The notes below the pieces were generated by a model. That model was not told the DNA's origin. It saw only the letters and a program-made list of their open reading frames with translations, and ran no database searches. A DNA stretch of 64,000 nucleotides, from positions 62,001 to 126,000 of the forward strand of contig JACRBT010000014.1 of the NCBI GenBank assembly GCA_016234445.1. The letters run 5' to 3'. Both the position numbers and the translations under genes were made by a program. This document shows positions 52,332-61,743 of the stretch, piece after piece. Origin of the DNA: Chloroflexota bacterium. Its GTDB lineage: Bacteria > Chloroflexota > Dehalococcoidia > Tepidiformales > Tepidiformaceae. Numbering within the stretch: position 1 is the stretch's first letter; every line of letters starts with the position of its first letter.

Positions 52332-53390
52332 ATGCACCTGCTCACCGTCGTGGGCGCCCGCCCGCAGTTCATCAAGCTTGCACCCTTCTCCGCCGAAGCC
52401 CGCCGCCGGGGCCACCGCGAGACCATCCTCCACACCGGCCAGCACTACGACGAAGGCATGTCCGCCCGCTTCTTCGACGAACTCGGCATCCCCGAGCCCG
52501 ACGTGAACCTCCAGGTGGGGTCCGGGTCGCACGGGGCGATGACGGCCCGCGCCCTCGAGGGCATCGAAGCGGAGATCGCCCGCCGGAAGCCGGACGTGGT
52601 GGTGGTGTTCGGGGACACGAACTCGACCCTCGCGGGGGCGCTGGCCGCGGCGAAGCTCGGCGTCCGCTCGGCGCACGTCGAGGCCGGCCTTCGCAGCTTC
52701 GACCGGTCGATGCCGGAGGAGATCAACCGGATCGTCGCCGACCACTGTTGCGACCTGCTCCTCGCGCCCAACGAAGCGGCCCGGCGCAACCTCGAGGGGG
52801 AAGGGCTGGGGGCGAAGGCGGTCGTGACCGGCGACATCATGGTCGATGCGCTCTTCGCCGCCCGCGACCGGGCCCGGCCCGCCGGGGAAGTGCTAGCTGG
52901 CCTGGGCGTGGCCCCGGGGCCGTTCTGCCTCCTCACCGTGCACCGGGCGGCGAACACGGACGACCCGTCCCGGCTGGCGGGGATCCTCGCCGGGCTCAGC
53001 GGGGCGGGGACCGCGGTCTTCCCCGTGCACCCGCGGACGCGTGCGGCGATGGCGGCGACTGGGGTTTCCCTGCCCGCCAACGTTCAGGCGGTGGAGCCGC
53101 TGGGGTACCTCGACACGGTTTCGCTCGCCCGGGAGGCCACGGCGGTCGTCACCGACTCCGGCGGGCTCCAGAAAGAGGCCTACTTGCTGGAGACACCGTG
53201 CGTCACCCTTCGCGACAACACGGAGTGGACGGAGACCCTGGAGCTGGGCTGGAACGTGCTTGTGGGCGCCTCGACGGGGGCGATCCGGGCGGCGATCGCC
53301 CGGCCGCCACGGGGGGAGACGCATCCGCCGGTCTACGGGGACGGCCACGCCGCCGAACGCATCCTCGCGGCGATCGAAGGGCTGGCGTAG
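52332..53390 (+). CDS. wecB: UDP-N-acetylglucosamine 2-epimerase (non-hydrolysing)
   Basis: A 353-residue epimerase interconverting UDP-GlcNAc and UDP-ManNAc, an early step for surface polysaccharides. Motifs: VVGARPQFIKLAP at the N-terminus, VFGDTNSTLAGALAAAKL, AHVEAGLRSFDRSMPEEINR (catalytic acids), LTVHRAANTD and TDSGGLQKEAYLL for nucleotide binding. ATG 52332 begins MHLLTVVGARPQ; earlier starts only add unrelated residues. It opens the surface-polysaccharide cluster and converges with the next gene. Confidence 0.93.
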   Translation: MHLLTVVGARPQFIKLAPFSAEARRRGHRETILHTGQHYDEGMSARFFDELGIPEPDVNLQVGSGSHGAMTARALEGIEAEIARRKPDVVVVFGDTNSTLAGALAAAKLGVRSAHVEAGLRSFDRSMPEEINRIVADHCCDLLLAPNEAARRNLEGEGLGAKAVVTGDIMVDALFAARDRARPAGEVLAGLGVAPGPFCLLTVHRAANTDDPSRLAGILAGLSGAGTAVFPVHPRTRAAMAATGVSLPANVQAVEPLGYLDTVSLAREATAVVTDSGGLQKEAYLLETPCVTLRDNTEWTETLELGWNVLVGASTGAIRAAIARPPRGETHPPVYGDGHAAERILAAIEGLA

Positions 53391-53400
53391 GGGCGGGGCC

Positions 53401-54465
53401 TTATCTCGGGCGGCGTGCCCAGAGGGTCCGGACCGCACCGACGATCGTCCCCAGGCCGTAGCTTGCGTGGAGGACGGGGAAGACGAGGGCCACGCGCGGC
53501 GCCAGGGCGGGGTCGTCGCGGCGGGAAGCGGCGCTGTTCGCCGAGTAGGCGGCGAGGCCGGCGTAGGCAAGCCCGCCGATTGCCAGGAGCCAGCGGGCGG
53601 GCTGGGAGACGAGCGAGGCCGCCAGCAACAGCGCGCCCCCCGCGACCGTCGCCCCCGGCACGAGGTGGCGCGGGAGGATGGACGAGGGCACTTCCACCGA
53701 CGCCCGGCCTTTCGCCTTGCCGTAACCGAAATACTGGCGGGCGAGGGGGCGCAGGCCGGAGCGGGAGTAGTAGACACTCTTCACGGCGGGCGTGAGGTAG
53801 AGCTTCCCGCCGGCGGCGCGCACCTGGTAGTTGAAGAAGTCGTCCTCGGCAAGGTCGCGGTCGGTGGCGAACCCGCCGAGGATGTCGAAACACTCGCGGC
53901 GGTAGGCGGCGAAGGCGATGGTGTCGACGTAGCCGGGCTCGGTGGCGAAGCGGAAGCGGGCGTCGCCGACGCCGAACGGGTGCGAAACCGCGGCGGCGAT
54001 GGCGGCCGCGATCGGGCTCTCGCCGCGGGCTTCAATTGGCCCGCCGGCGACGGCCGCGCCGGTCTCCCGGAGGGCGCGCACGCTCTCTTCGACGAAGCGG
54101 GAGTCCAGGGTCGTGTGGGCGACGAGCGTGAGGATGACCTCTCCCCGGGAGACCGCGAAACCGGCGTTGCGGCCCTCTGGCGTCCTCCGCGCGGGGTTCT
54201 CGACGAGGACCAGGGGCGTCTGTTCCCAGCGGGCCGCGGCCGCCGCGACGATCTGGCGGGTGGCGTCGGTGCTGCCGCCGTCGGCGACGATGACCTCCAT
54301 GGCTTCGGCGGGGTAGGTCTGGCCCTGGAGCGAGTCGAGGAGCGCGCCGATGTAGCGCTCTTCGTTCAAGGTGGGGATGACCACGGAGACGAAGGGCAGG
54401 GGTGGCAGTGGGGGAAGTGAGGCGAGCGCACCCGGGTGGGTGCGCTCGCTTGGGGACTGTGCCAT
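53401..54465 (-). CDS. Glycosyltransferase family 2, ExoA-like
   Basis: A 354-residue membrane-associated GT2. A GT-A domain occupies about 25-240: VSVVIPTLNEERYIGALLDS, VIVADGGSTDATRQI, RNAGFAVSRGEVILT and acceptor-site ED in LAEDDFFNYQVR. C-terminal hydrophobic helices (VPGATVAGGALLLAASLV and ALVFPVLHASYGLGTIVG) resemble succinoglycan-type transferases that add sugars to a lipid carrier. The usual DxD is replaced by TLVAHTTLD (VAHTTLD), as in ExoA-like enzymes. Confidence 0.87.
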   Translation of the reverse strand: MAQSPSERTHPGALASLPPLPPLPFVSVVIPTLNEERYIGALLDSLQGQTYPAEAMEVIVADGGSTDATRQIVAAAAARWEQTPLVLVENPARRTPEGRNAGFAVSRGEVILTLVAHTTLDSRFVEESVRALRETGAAVAGGPIEARGESPIAAAIAAAVSHPFGVGDARFRFATEPGYVDTIAFAAYRRECFDILGGFATDRDLAEDDFFNYQVRAAGGKLYLTPAVKSVYYSRSGLRPLARQYFGYGKAKGRASVEVPSSILPRHLVPGATVAGGALLLAASLVSQPARWLLAIGGLAYAGLAAYSANSAASRRDDPALAPRVALVFPVLHASYGLGTIVGAVRTLWARRPR

Positions 54466-54475
54466 TGGGCCTCGG

Positions 54476-56068
54476 CTACGGCGTCTTGAACGCGTTGAAC
54501 ATGGCGTCGTTGTCGCCGGGGGTCTTGTCGCTGGTCAGGTTGCTGAGGACGATGATCGGTTTCGTGGCCGTGATTGTCGCGCCCCCGAAGAAGCAGGAGG
54601 GCGCGTTCCCGGGCGGGAACCCGTTCGGGCCAACGGCGCTTTCGAGGTTCATGTAGAAGTTCTGGCTGCCGGTGACGCTGAAGGTGTGCTCGTAGGGGCC
54701 GTTGGGGCAGCCGTTGGCCGGGTCGCCCACCATCTTGATGGTGACGCTGGCGGTTGAGCCATCGGCGACCATGACCTGGATTTCGCTGTTGTAGCCGATG
54801 TAGGGAGGTTCGGGGGCGAAGCGGCGGAGGACCATCGGCACGCTCCACTTGGTGCCCGCCCCATCGGCCGGCACGCCACCGGCGGCGGCGTAGATGTCTT
54901 CGTCCACTCCGCTGTAGTAGGTGGTCTGCTTGCCCCGGAGGAGGAGCCCGGCGACCGTCGCAGTGGAGGTGATCCGGGCATAGCCGATGAAGCCCACCGG
55001 GATGTCGAGAGAGGAGTAAATGCTGTGCGAGGCGACGTTGGCGACGTTGGGCAGGACGACGGTCTTGTTCACCGCAGTGCTCGTGCCCTCAATGACCCCA
55101 ACGTACTGGATGGTGACGTCGGCGGGGCCCCCGGCCACGACCATCGCACCGATCTCGGTGTAGTGGCCGCTGGCGCTCTTGATCGTGAAGGGGATGAGGA
55201 CGTCGGTGCCCACGTCGTCGGTAGCGGGCGAGGCGGCGTCGATGACGTTGGCGCTGTAGGAGCCGAGGAGGCGGTTCCCGTCGCTCCGATAGATGTCGAC
55301 GTTGGCGACGATCTTGTTGTCGCCGGGGTTCAGCACTTCGATGAGGATGGCCATCTGGTTGTTGTCGGTGCTGGCGGGGAAGCGGGTGAAACCGGCGCCG
55401 GCGCGGCCGAACGTCACCTGGCCCCCGGCGGGGACCGCATAGCCGCCGCCGGGGCAGCCGGGCTGGCCGGTTGGGCTATCGACGATCGTCTGGACGGAGC
55501 CGACGGTGGCGCCGCCAACGTTCGGCTGGAGGTAGTAGGTGTTCTTGATGCAGGCGGTGGTGCTGCCGGCGTTGACCACGGCGATGCGGCTGTTCCACTG
55601 GTTCGTGAGGAGTTCGTTGAGGGCGAGCGGGATGGCGAGCTTGTGGCCGCCGGCCGCGGAAGCGTTGGCGATCGAGTAGCTCTTCTTGCCGGCGCTGCTG
55701 AGGATGTCGCGCTCTTCGAGGGCGACGATCGGCTGGTCGGAGGAAGCGACGCCGACGCCGCGGAAGCCTGCGGGAAGGCAGGGTTCGGTGGCCTGGTAGA
55801 AGCTCCGGATGGCGCCGGCGGGCACGCCGTCGAAGGCCTTGCTGCAAACCAGCGTGCCGTCAGGGTTGTAGTAGTCGACGGCGATGGTCGCGCTGGCGGT
55901 GCCAACGTTCTGGACGTTGATGACGGTGTTTTCGGCCCCGGTCGGGAGTGAGACCGCGCCGGGACTGGCGGCAAGGACGACGAGCGGGAGCGTGGCGGCG
56001 ACAGCCAGGAGGCTCACCGCCCCGGTGGCGAAAATGCGTGCTTTCGTGGACAGGCGTTTCACAGGCAC
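54476..56068 (-). CDS. Large secreted protein of unknown function
   Basis: A 530-residue exported protein: positively charged start, hydrophobic segment IFATGAVSLLAVAATLPLVVL, AAS cleavage-like site. The mature part is Val/Ser/Thr-rich and strand-rich, with several Ig-like-looking segments (NVQNVGTASATIAVDYYNPDG; VVNAGSTTACIKNTYYLQPN; NPGDNKIVANVDIYRSDGNRLLG) and six or more Cys, suggesting disulphide-stabilised surface domains. No lipobox or anchor is visible. Start is GTG 56068 after AGGAGG. Its place between glycosyltransferases suggests it decorates or binds the surface polysaccharide. Confidence 0.7.
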   Translation of the reverse strand: MPVKRLSTKARIFATGAVSLLAVAATLPLVVLAASPGAVSLPTGAENTVINVQNVGTASATIAVDYYNPDGTLVCSKAFDGVPAGAIRSFYQATEPCLPAGFRGVGVASSDQPIVALEERDILSSAGKKSYSIANASAAGGHKLAIPLALNELLTNQWNSRIAVVNAGSTTACIKNTYYLQPNVGGATVGSVQTIVDSPTGQPGCPGGGYAVPAGGQVTFGRAGAGFTRFPASTDNNQMAILIEVLNPGDNKIVANVDIYRSDGNRLLGSYSANVIDAASPATDDVGTDVLIPFTIKSASGHYTEIGAMVVAGGPADVTIQYVGVIEGTSTAVNKTVVLPNVANVASHSIYSSLDIPVGFIGYARITSTATVAGLLLRGKQTTYYSGVDEDIYAAAGGVPADGAGTKWSVPMVLRRFAPEPPYIGYNSEIQVMVADGSTASVTIKMVGDPANGCPNGPYEHTFSVTGSQNFYMNLESAVGPNGFPPGNAPSCFFGGATITATKPIIVLSNLTSDKTPGDNDAMFNAFKTP

Positions 56069-56134
56069 AGGCCTCCTGCCCCATCAGGGGCTATCGCATG
56101 GTAGGAATGGTTGAGATGTTCCGTCAACGCGGCG

Positions 56135-57283
56135 TCACCACGAGCGCGCGAGATCCGTGTAAAGCGTCTGTAATCTCTGCGCTTCCGACTCCCAAGTGTA
56201 CCTCCTCGTCGCAGCGGCCCGCCCGGCCGCTCCGATCGCCTTCGCCCGCGCCGGGTCGTCGAGCAGGCTGATAATGGCGGCGGCGTGAGCGGGCGCCGAC
56301 ATCGGCTCCACCGCGAAGCCACAGCCTTCGTCGTCGATCACCTTCCCCGGGATGGGCAGGCGCGAGGCGACGATCGGGAGGGCGGCCATCATGTACTCCG
56401 CCAGCTTCACCGGCCAGGCGCGGACGTAGTTTTCGTTCGCGGGATCGAGCGGGAGCCAGCCAACCGTGGCGGAAGCGAGATAGCCGGGAATCTCGGCGTG
56501 GGGCACCACGCCGAGGAAGCGGATGCCGCGCGCTTCCCATTCGGCTTTGGTCCGGCGGGCGGCTTCCGGGGGCATCCCGTGCCATTCCACCGGGCCGAGG
56601 ATGAGGAAGGCGGCGCCGGCGTGGGACTCGCGCACGAGCCGCGCTGTGTCTTCGAGGATGCGGAGGCCCCGGCCGGCGTCCATGAACCCGGCGTAGATGA
56701 CGGTTGGCTGGCGCTCCCCCGCGGGGGGCTGTTCCGTGGGCGCGGGCGGGAAGTTCCTGACGAGAACCGTCCGGCGCTGCACCTTCGAAAACCGCTCGGC
56801 CATGTCCGGGGTGACGGTGACGACGGCGCTCAGGCCCGCGGCGATCCGGCGTTCGACGAAGGCTGCCACCGTGGAGAGCGGCCGCCGCAGCGGGCCTGGG
56901 ATCCAGTGCTTCTGGCGGATGTCTTCCGGCAGGTATTCGTGAGCGTCGTAGATGACGGGCTTCCGTGTGACCCAGTGGAGGAGCAGCCCCCAGGGTAGGA
57001 GCTCCGGGTCATGGAAATGGTAGACGTCTGCCTTGGCTCGGAGCGCTTTGAGAAAGAGTATGGGCCAGCGCAGGGGCCGGCCCGCGCGCCCTCCCCAGGT
57101 GGGCAGGCTCGCGAAGCGGACGCCGTCAATCGGTTTCGCGGGCGCGCCGGGGGCGATCAGGAGCACGTCGAAGCCGGCGGCGGCCATCGACTTCGCCTGG
57201 CGGTGGAAGACGCGCGTGTCGAACGGCGGGTGGACCGACGTCAGCACGCAGAGGCGGGTGCGGCGCGCTTCAGGATGCGTCAC
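56135..57283 (-). CDS. Glycosyltransferase family 4 (GT-B)
   Basis: A 382-residue GT-B glycosyltransferase. The N-terminal half has LCVLTSVHPPFDTRVFHRQ and YDAHEYLPED; the C-terminal half has TVIYAGFMDAGRGLRIL, FLGVVPHAEIPGYLASATVG and ENYVRAWPVKLAEYMMAALPIVAS, with the nucleotide-sugar contacts of GT4. GTG 57283 is preferred over ATG 57304 because GAGG lies 6 nt before it; either way it overlaps the end of the polymerase gene. Sugar specificity unknown. Confidence 0.9.
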   Translation of the reverse strand: MTHPEARRTRLCVLTSVHPPFDTRVFHRQAKSMAAAGFDVLLIAPGAPAKPIDGVRFASLPTWGGRAGRPLRWPILFLKALRAKADVYHFHDPELLPWGLLLHWVTRKPVIYDAHEYLPEDIRQKHWIPGPLRRPLSTVAAFVERRIAAGLSAVVTVTPDMAERFSKVQRRTVLVRNFPPAPTEQPPAGERQPTVIYAGFMDAGRGLRILEDTARLVRESHAGAAFLILGPVEWHGMPPEAARRTKAEWEARGIRFLGVVPHAEIPGYLASATVGWLPLDPANENYVRAWPVKLAEYMMAALPIVASRLPIPGKVIDDEGCGFAVEPMSAPAHAAAIISLLDDPARAKAIGAAGRAAATRRYTWESEAQRLQTLYTDLARSW

Positions 57284-59510
57284 TGGTTGCCTCGTAGGCG
57301 GCATCCCGGGGGCGGCCGCGGGCGAGGAGGCCCGCGAGCAGCCAGTAGATCGCCATGATCTGGAAGTGATAGTAGCTGCCGGCGGCGATGTTGAAGCTCG
57401 CCAGGGCGAAAGTGGAGACCATCATCGCGAGGCTGAGGACGACCACGATGGGCGCGCCGCTCTTGCGGGCCTGGAAGGCGACAATGAAGGCGGAGGTGAA
57501 AAGGGCGAGGTAGGCAAGCGTCCCCACCGCCCCATAGCGGTCGAGGAAGAGCGCGTACTCGTTGTCGAATGCCCCCGTCTGGAGGTCCTTGCGCGGGCCG
57601 ACGCCCAGCAATGGCGAATCGACGAAGCCCGGCAGGTCGATGGGCTTCAGCCGCGCGGGGTCGACGTCGATGGCCCACGGGTAGGAGAGCGTGAACGGGC
57701 CCGGGCTCAGTGCGGCACCATCGAGCGCGACCTTGATCTCCGGATCGCTCCTGGGGGCGATGATCGCGAATTCGAGGATGAACATGCGGTTCGGGGCGGG
57801 CGTTTGGAAGGTCAGGGAAAGGGGCACCCAGTCCCCGTTCGCGGGCAGGGTCGCGGTCTTCTCCACCATCGGGTCGTAGTTGGTGCCGTCGGCGATGCGG
57901 GCGATGAGGTAGAGGTCGACGATCTCGTCTTCGCCTGACGCTGACCGCGCCCAGACGGAGGCCGTCCACTGTTCGTCGAGCGGGAATTCGTAGACCACCA
58001 GGTGGTAGAAGAGGCCGGTGGGCTTGACCCCGGCAACCGCCGCCCGCCGCCCGAAGAGCCCGTCCGCGGTCGAGACGACGACCGCCGCCTCGTCCACCTC
58101 GTCGAAGGTGGCCCACTGACTGGGCGATGACTTCCCGGTTTCGAAGCTGGAGTTTCCGACGATGTTCGGGACGGTGCCGAGGGCGAACACAGGCCCGGTC
58201 GTGTCGGCCGGATTCTCCAGTTGTGCCCCCACGGCAAACCCGTCGCGGCGGATGTACGACGCGTAGTCCTTGCCGGTGGCCGGGTCCTTGGGGACGGCGT
58301 CCATGAACGTGGGGACGAGGGCCTCGGCCAGGGATGCTTCCCGGTAGGGCCAGCGGCTGTTCTCGCAGTAGTAGTCGAGGATTCCGCGCGTGATCGACCT
58401 GACGTCCCCCTTGCGTGTCGTGTCGCGGGCGAGGACGTCGGCCGGCACGGTTGCGCCGCTTGCCGCGCCAACAGGCTCGTGGCCTTTGGTGATCTTGTCG
58501 TCGAGGTTTTCGCCGTTGCAGTACGCAGGCTCGTCACCAAAGAACCCGGCGAAGAGCGAGCGGAGCTTCGAGATCCGGATGGTCACGGAGGAGTCGTTGT
58601 TGAGGGCGGTCAGGTTGAAGCGGTCGGCGAAGCTGCCGTGCTCGGGCGGGTTCGCCTGGACGAAGGTGACGGAGAGGACGATCGCCGCAAGCAAGGCGCC
58701 GATTGTGCCGAGGTAGTTGGGGCGGGTCCGCCAGGTCATCGCGATCCAGCTCAGCCCGAGGAACATTGCCCCGAGGGCCGAAAACGCCGCCGTGCGCGAC
58801 TGCGAGGTCACGACACCGAGTGTGGCCAGGAGCACGCTGGCGAGCACGAGCCAGCGGAGGTTCCGGCTGAGCGGGTGGCGCAAGAGGATGAGCGCGAGGG
58901 CGAAGGCGAGGAGCATCCCCGAGAAGATGCCCATGTAGTTCGCGTTGCCGACGAAGCCGACGGCCCGGCCCTGTTTGATCACCCCGTCGAGGTTGTGGCC
59001 CTCGGCCCAGACGTCGGTGACGACGCTGTTGAAGGAGCCGATATTCAGATACTGGATCGCGGAGAACGCCCCGGTCCCGACGCCCGCCCAGAGGAGCACT
59101 TTCCCGCCGCCTTCACCCGTCGCCTCGATCGGCGGGGCAATGTAGGCGATCCGGAACATCAGCCAGTATTCGACCACCCGGGCGACTTCGAAGGGGTCAC
59201 GCGGCGAGTAGCTCGCCTGGGAGACGATGATCGGGGCGGCGATGATCGACAGCGTCATGGCCGCCCCGAGGGCGACGAACGCATAGTCGACCGCCATCGG
59301 GCGGCGGAGCGCCGGGTGGCGCCGGTAATAGAGGAAGAGCGACGGCAGGAGGAGTCCGAGGAGGACCTGTTCGAGCCGCAGCGCCGGCGCCGGCGAGGGC
59401 ATCGGGATGTCGGGCGAAAGGAACGCGACCGCCAGCAGCGCGACGAATGCGTGCCGCCGGGCTTCGCTGTGTTCGAAGTCGAAAAGGTGCCTTCGGAGGA
59501 GGGTGATCAC
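57270..59510 (-). CDS. O-antigen ligase/polymerase-like protein with 350-residue external insertion
   Basis: A 746-residue polytopic protein. Helices at 20-285 include the Wzy_C-type segment SQSRTAAFSALGAMF (Arg239). The family's second motif (GVGPRKDLQTGAFDNEYALFLDRYG, 636-660 region) follows only after residues about 288-632, whereas the usual external loop is about 100 residues. This insertion holds a pseudopilin-like piece (GILDYYCENSRWPYREASL, 377-395; AVPKDPATGKDYASYIRRDG, 405-424) and a jelly-roll, CBM-like unit (NSSFETGKSSPSQWATFD from 453 to about 605). C-terminal helices end at about 735. It probably polymerises or transfers undecaprenol-linked glycan outside the membrane. Confidence 0.8.
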   Translation of the reverse strand: MITLLRRHLFDFEHSEARRHAFVALLAVAFLSPDIPMPSPAPALRLEQVLLGLLLPSLFLYYRRHPALRRPMAVDYAFVALGAAMTLSIIAAPIIVSQASYSPRDPFEVARVVEYWLMFRIAYIAPPIEATGEGGGKVLLWAGVGTGAFSAIQYLNIGSFNSVVTDVWAEGHNLDGVIKQGRAVGFVGNANYMGIFSGMLLAFALALILLRHPLSRNLRWLVLASVLLATLGVVTSQSRTAAFSALGAMFLGLSWIAMTWRTRPNYLGTIGALLAAIVLSVTFVQANPPEHGSFADRFNLTALNNDSSVTIRISKLRSLFAGFFGDEPAYCNGENLDDKITKGHEPVGAASGATVPADVLARDTTRKGDVRSITRGILDYYCENSRWPYREASLAEALVPTFMDAVPKDPATGKDYASYIRRDGFAVGAQLENPADTTGPVFALGTVPNIVGNSSFETGKSSPSQWATFDEVDEAAVVVSTADGLFGRRAAVAGVKPTGLFYHLVVYEFPLDEQWTASVWARSASGEDEIVDLYLIARIADGTNYDPMVEKTATLPANGDWVPLSLTFQTPAPNRMFILEFAIIAPRSDPEIKVALDGAALSPGPFTLSYPWAIDVDPARLKPIDLPGFVDSPLLGVGPRKDLQTGAFDNEYALFLDRYGAVGTLAYLALFTSAFIVAFQARKSGAPIVVVLSLAMMVSTFALASFNIAAGSYYHFQIMAIYWLLAGLLARGRPRDAAYEATSDAS

Positions 59511-60412
59511 GAAAGGAGCCGGTCGATCCCCGTGCGGATTTCACTCAGGAGCGTACCCCAGCGGTATCGTTGGGTCACTTCCCGGGCGCCTTCTTCGTTC
59601 AGCCCAAGTGAGCCCGCGGCGAACCTCGCATGGAGGTCGCGAAGGGCCTCGACGGCCTCGTTGGCGTCTGCCACGCGGGTGACACCGGGGTAGGCGTAGT
59701 TCCAGAGCACGTGCCGGCCGAAGCTCATCGCTTCGATGACCGAGTGCGACATGCCGTCGTGCTTCACCAGCCGGACGAAGACGGTGGTCTCGCGGTAAAG
59801 CGAGGGCATGTCCGTGACGAAGCCGCGGGCGTCCAGGTTCGCAATGGGCTCCGGCGGCCTGTAGCCGCCAACGACGACGAAGGGGATCTCGGGGAGCGCC
59901 CTGACCACGGCAAGCGTGCCATCCACGTCGTAGGCGGCATGGGGAGAGGCCGAGAGATAGAGGAGGACGCGGAAGGTGTCAGGGAAGGGGACGGGGGAGC
60001 CGAGGACGGTCGGGATCGGCAGGGGGTGGTGTTCAGCGCGGATCCCGATTGGGGCGAGTTCCTCCGCGCACCATGGTGCATCCGCCCAGTGGGCGGCGCC
60101 GTCGACCAGCCGCCGGCTCGCTCGCCCGGCCCGGTGTTCTTCCAGGGCGGCGAGGACGTCCGTGCCCACCCAGTGGAGCAGCACCGGCTTGCCCCGCCGG
60201 GCGGCGAGGTCAACGGGTGAGTTCACCCGGATGCTGCTGCCGATGGCGTAAACCAGGTCGGCCCGTAGGAGCCCGGTGACAAGCCGCGCCCAGGCCCGGG
60301 GGGAGCGGCCCGGTCGTGGAAGGTGGAAGGCGCGGTAGCCGGCGTCCCGGAGCGACTCCGCCACCCGTTCGGCGAAGAAAGGGAGGCCGACGACGGCGAT
60401 CCTGGGGCTCAC
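59507..60412 (-). CDS. Glycosyltransferase, GT-B fold
   Basis: A 301-residue protein with a GT-B-like pattern: RIAVVGLPFFAERVAESLRDAG at the N-terminus, then FRVLLYLSASPHAAYDVDG, FVVVGGYRPP, DMPSLYRETTVFVRLVKHDG and MSHSVIEAMSFGRHVLW, matching the nucleotide-sugar half of GT4-like enzymes. Start GTG 60412 overlaps the flippase stop in GTGA, and its own TGA overlaps the ligase ATG (59507-59510), so translation is coupled on both sides. Specificity unknown. Confidence 0.78.
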   Translation of the reverse strand: MSPRIAVVGLPFFAERVAESLRDAGYRAFHLPRPGRSPRAWARLVTGLLRADLVYAIGSSIRVNSPVDLAARRGKPVLLHWVGTDVLAALEEHRAGRASRRLVDGAAHWADAPWCAEELAPIGIRAEHHPLPIPTVLGSPVPFPDTFRVLLYLSASPHAAYDVDGTLAVVRALPEIPFVVVGGYRPPEPIANLDARGFVTDMPSLYRETTVFVRLVKHDGMSHSVIEAMSFGRHVLWNYAYPGVTRVADANEAVEALRDLHARFAAGSLGLNEEGAREVTQRYRWGTLLSEIRTGIDRLLS

Positions 60413-61743
60413 GGCGCCGATCCGGGGCCGGTGGCCTGCCGCCGGAGGGGATTTTGCGACCAGAGCCGCCCGGCCAGCCGCCCGTAGGTGGCGATGTCGT
60501 CGCGCCGGATTCGCCAGAGGTCGCTGAAGCGCGCGTCGGAGGTCCGGAGGAAGATGACCACGGCCATGGCGGCGACGGCGACGTAGCTGATGGTGGTGGC
60601 CCAGGCGCCGCCGACGTAGCCGACCCGGGGGATGAGGATCATGCTGACGCCGATGTTGATCAGGCAGGAGACGGCCGCGATCGAAAGCGAGATCCACGGC
60701 CGCCCCATCTGCACGGTGAAGTAGTTCGCAAGGAGCGTCTGGGGCGCGAAGAGGGCCGTGCCCACGCAGAGGATGCGGAGCGATGTCGCCGCCGCTTCGT
60801 AGCGGGGCCCGAACATCAGGGAGAGCAGGAACGGCGCGAGGAGGAAGAGGACGACCGCCCCGCTGCTCACGATGAAGAGCGTGTGACGGACGCTCCGGCT
60901 GGTGAGGGCCGCGGCTTCCTGGCGAGTCAGGGAACCGATGCTGGAATAGGACGCAACGGCGATCGAGGTGGAGAAGAGCCAGAGGGCCTCTGCCGCCGCG
61001 ACCGCCCGGGAATAGATGCCGGCCCCCGTGCTGCCATCGAGACCGGCGACAAGGAGCTGGTCGACGCGGTAGTTGAAGAAGCTGACGAACCCCGCGAGGC
61101 CGGTCACAGCGCCGAAGCTGACGAAGCCGCCGATCAGCCGCCAGTCGGGCTGGTGGTGAGCGAACCACGCCCACCAGCTTCGCCCCATGAGGAGGAGCAC
61201 GGCGAAGGAGACGTACTGCCCGCCGATCCAGGCGGCGAGGGCGCCCTCGGTGGTGCGATGGTCGAGGGCGACCACCCAAACAAGGAGAAGGACGACCGCC
61301 GCATAGGCCGGACCGTGGATGCTGAAGTTGTACTGCCAGAGGCGGTTGGTCCCGAGGAAGACTCCACCGAGCGCGTGGCGGCCAACGATGGGGAGGAGCG
61401 CAAGCCCCGAGAGCAGGAGAAGCGAGCGGTATTCGCCCTGGTAGACGACCCAGCCCATGAGACCGAGGACGAAGACCCCGCCGCCCATGAGGAGGGCGAG
61501 GAGGAGGGCGTTCGAGGCCACTTCCCCGGGTGGGCGATGGCGGCGGGTCACGAAATACCCGGAGGCCGAGGCGAAGCTCGCGACGACGGCCCCGACCGAC
61601 TGGATAACGACGACCGTCGAGACGTAGACGCCGAGGTCGCTCAGGGAAAGCGCACGGGCGGTGATGATGCCCAGCGCCACCCAGAAGGCCATGCCCGTTG
61701 CGCGGTAGACGAGAGCCAGGAGGCTTCCGCGCGCCAGGTCCAC
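60409..61743 (-). CDS. Oligosaccharide flippase, Wzx/MATE-like
   Basis: A 444-residue polytopic protein with about 12-14 helices of the polysaccharide transport (Wzx/MurJ-like) family. N-terminus ARGSLLALVYRATGMAFWVALGIITARALS and central YNFSIHGPAYAAVVLLLVW, RVDQLLVAGLDGSTGAGIYSR are typical. It would flip the lipid-linked glycan to the outside before polymerisation. GTG 61743 shares one base with the upstream stop. Confidence 0.88.
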   Translation of the reverse strand: MDLARGSLLALVYRATGMAFWVALGIITARALSLSDLGVYVSTVVVIQSVGAVVASFASASGYFVTRRHRPPGEVASNALLLALLMGGGVFVLGLMGWVVYQGEYRSLLLLSGLALLPIVGRHALGGVFLGTNRLWQYNFSIHGPAYAAVVLLLVWVVALDHRTTEGALAAWIGGQYVSFAVLLLMGRSWWAWFAHHQPDWRLIGGFVSFGAVTGLAGFVSFFNYRVDQLLVAGLDGSTGAGIYSRAVAAAEALWLFSTSIAVASYSSIGSLTRQEAAALTSRSVRHTLFIVSSGAVVLFLLAPFLLSLMFGPRYEAAATSLRILCVGTALFAPQTLLANYFTVQMGRPWISLSIAAVSCLINIGVSMILIPRVGYVGGAWATTISYVAVAAMAVVIFLRTSDARFSDLWRIRRDDIATYGRLAGRLWSQNPLRRQATGPGSAP

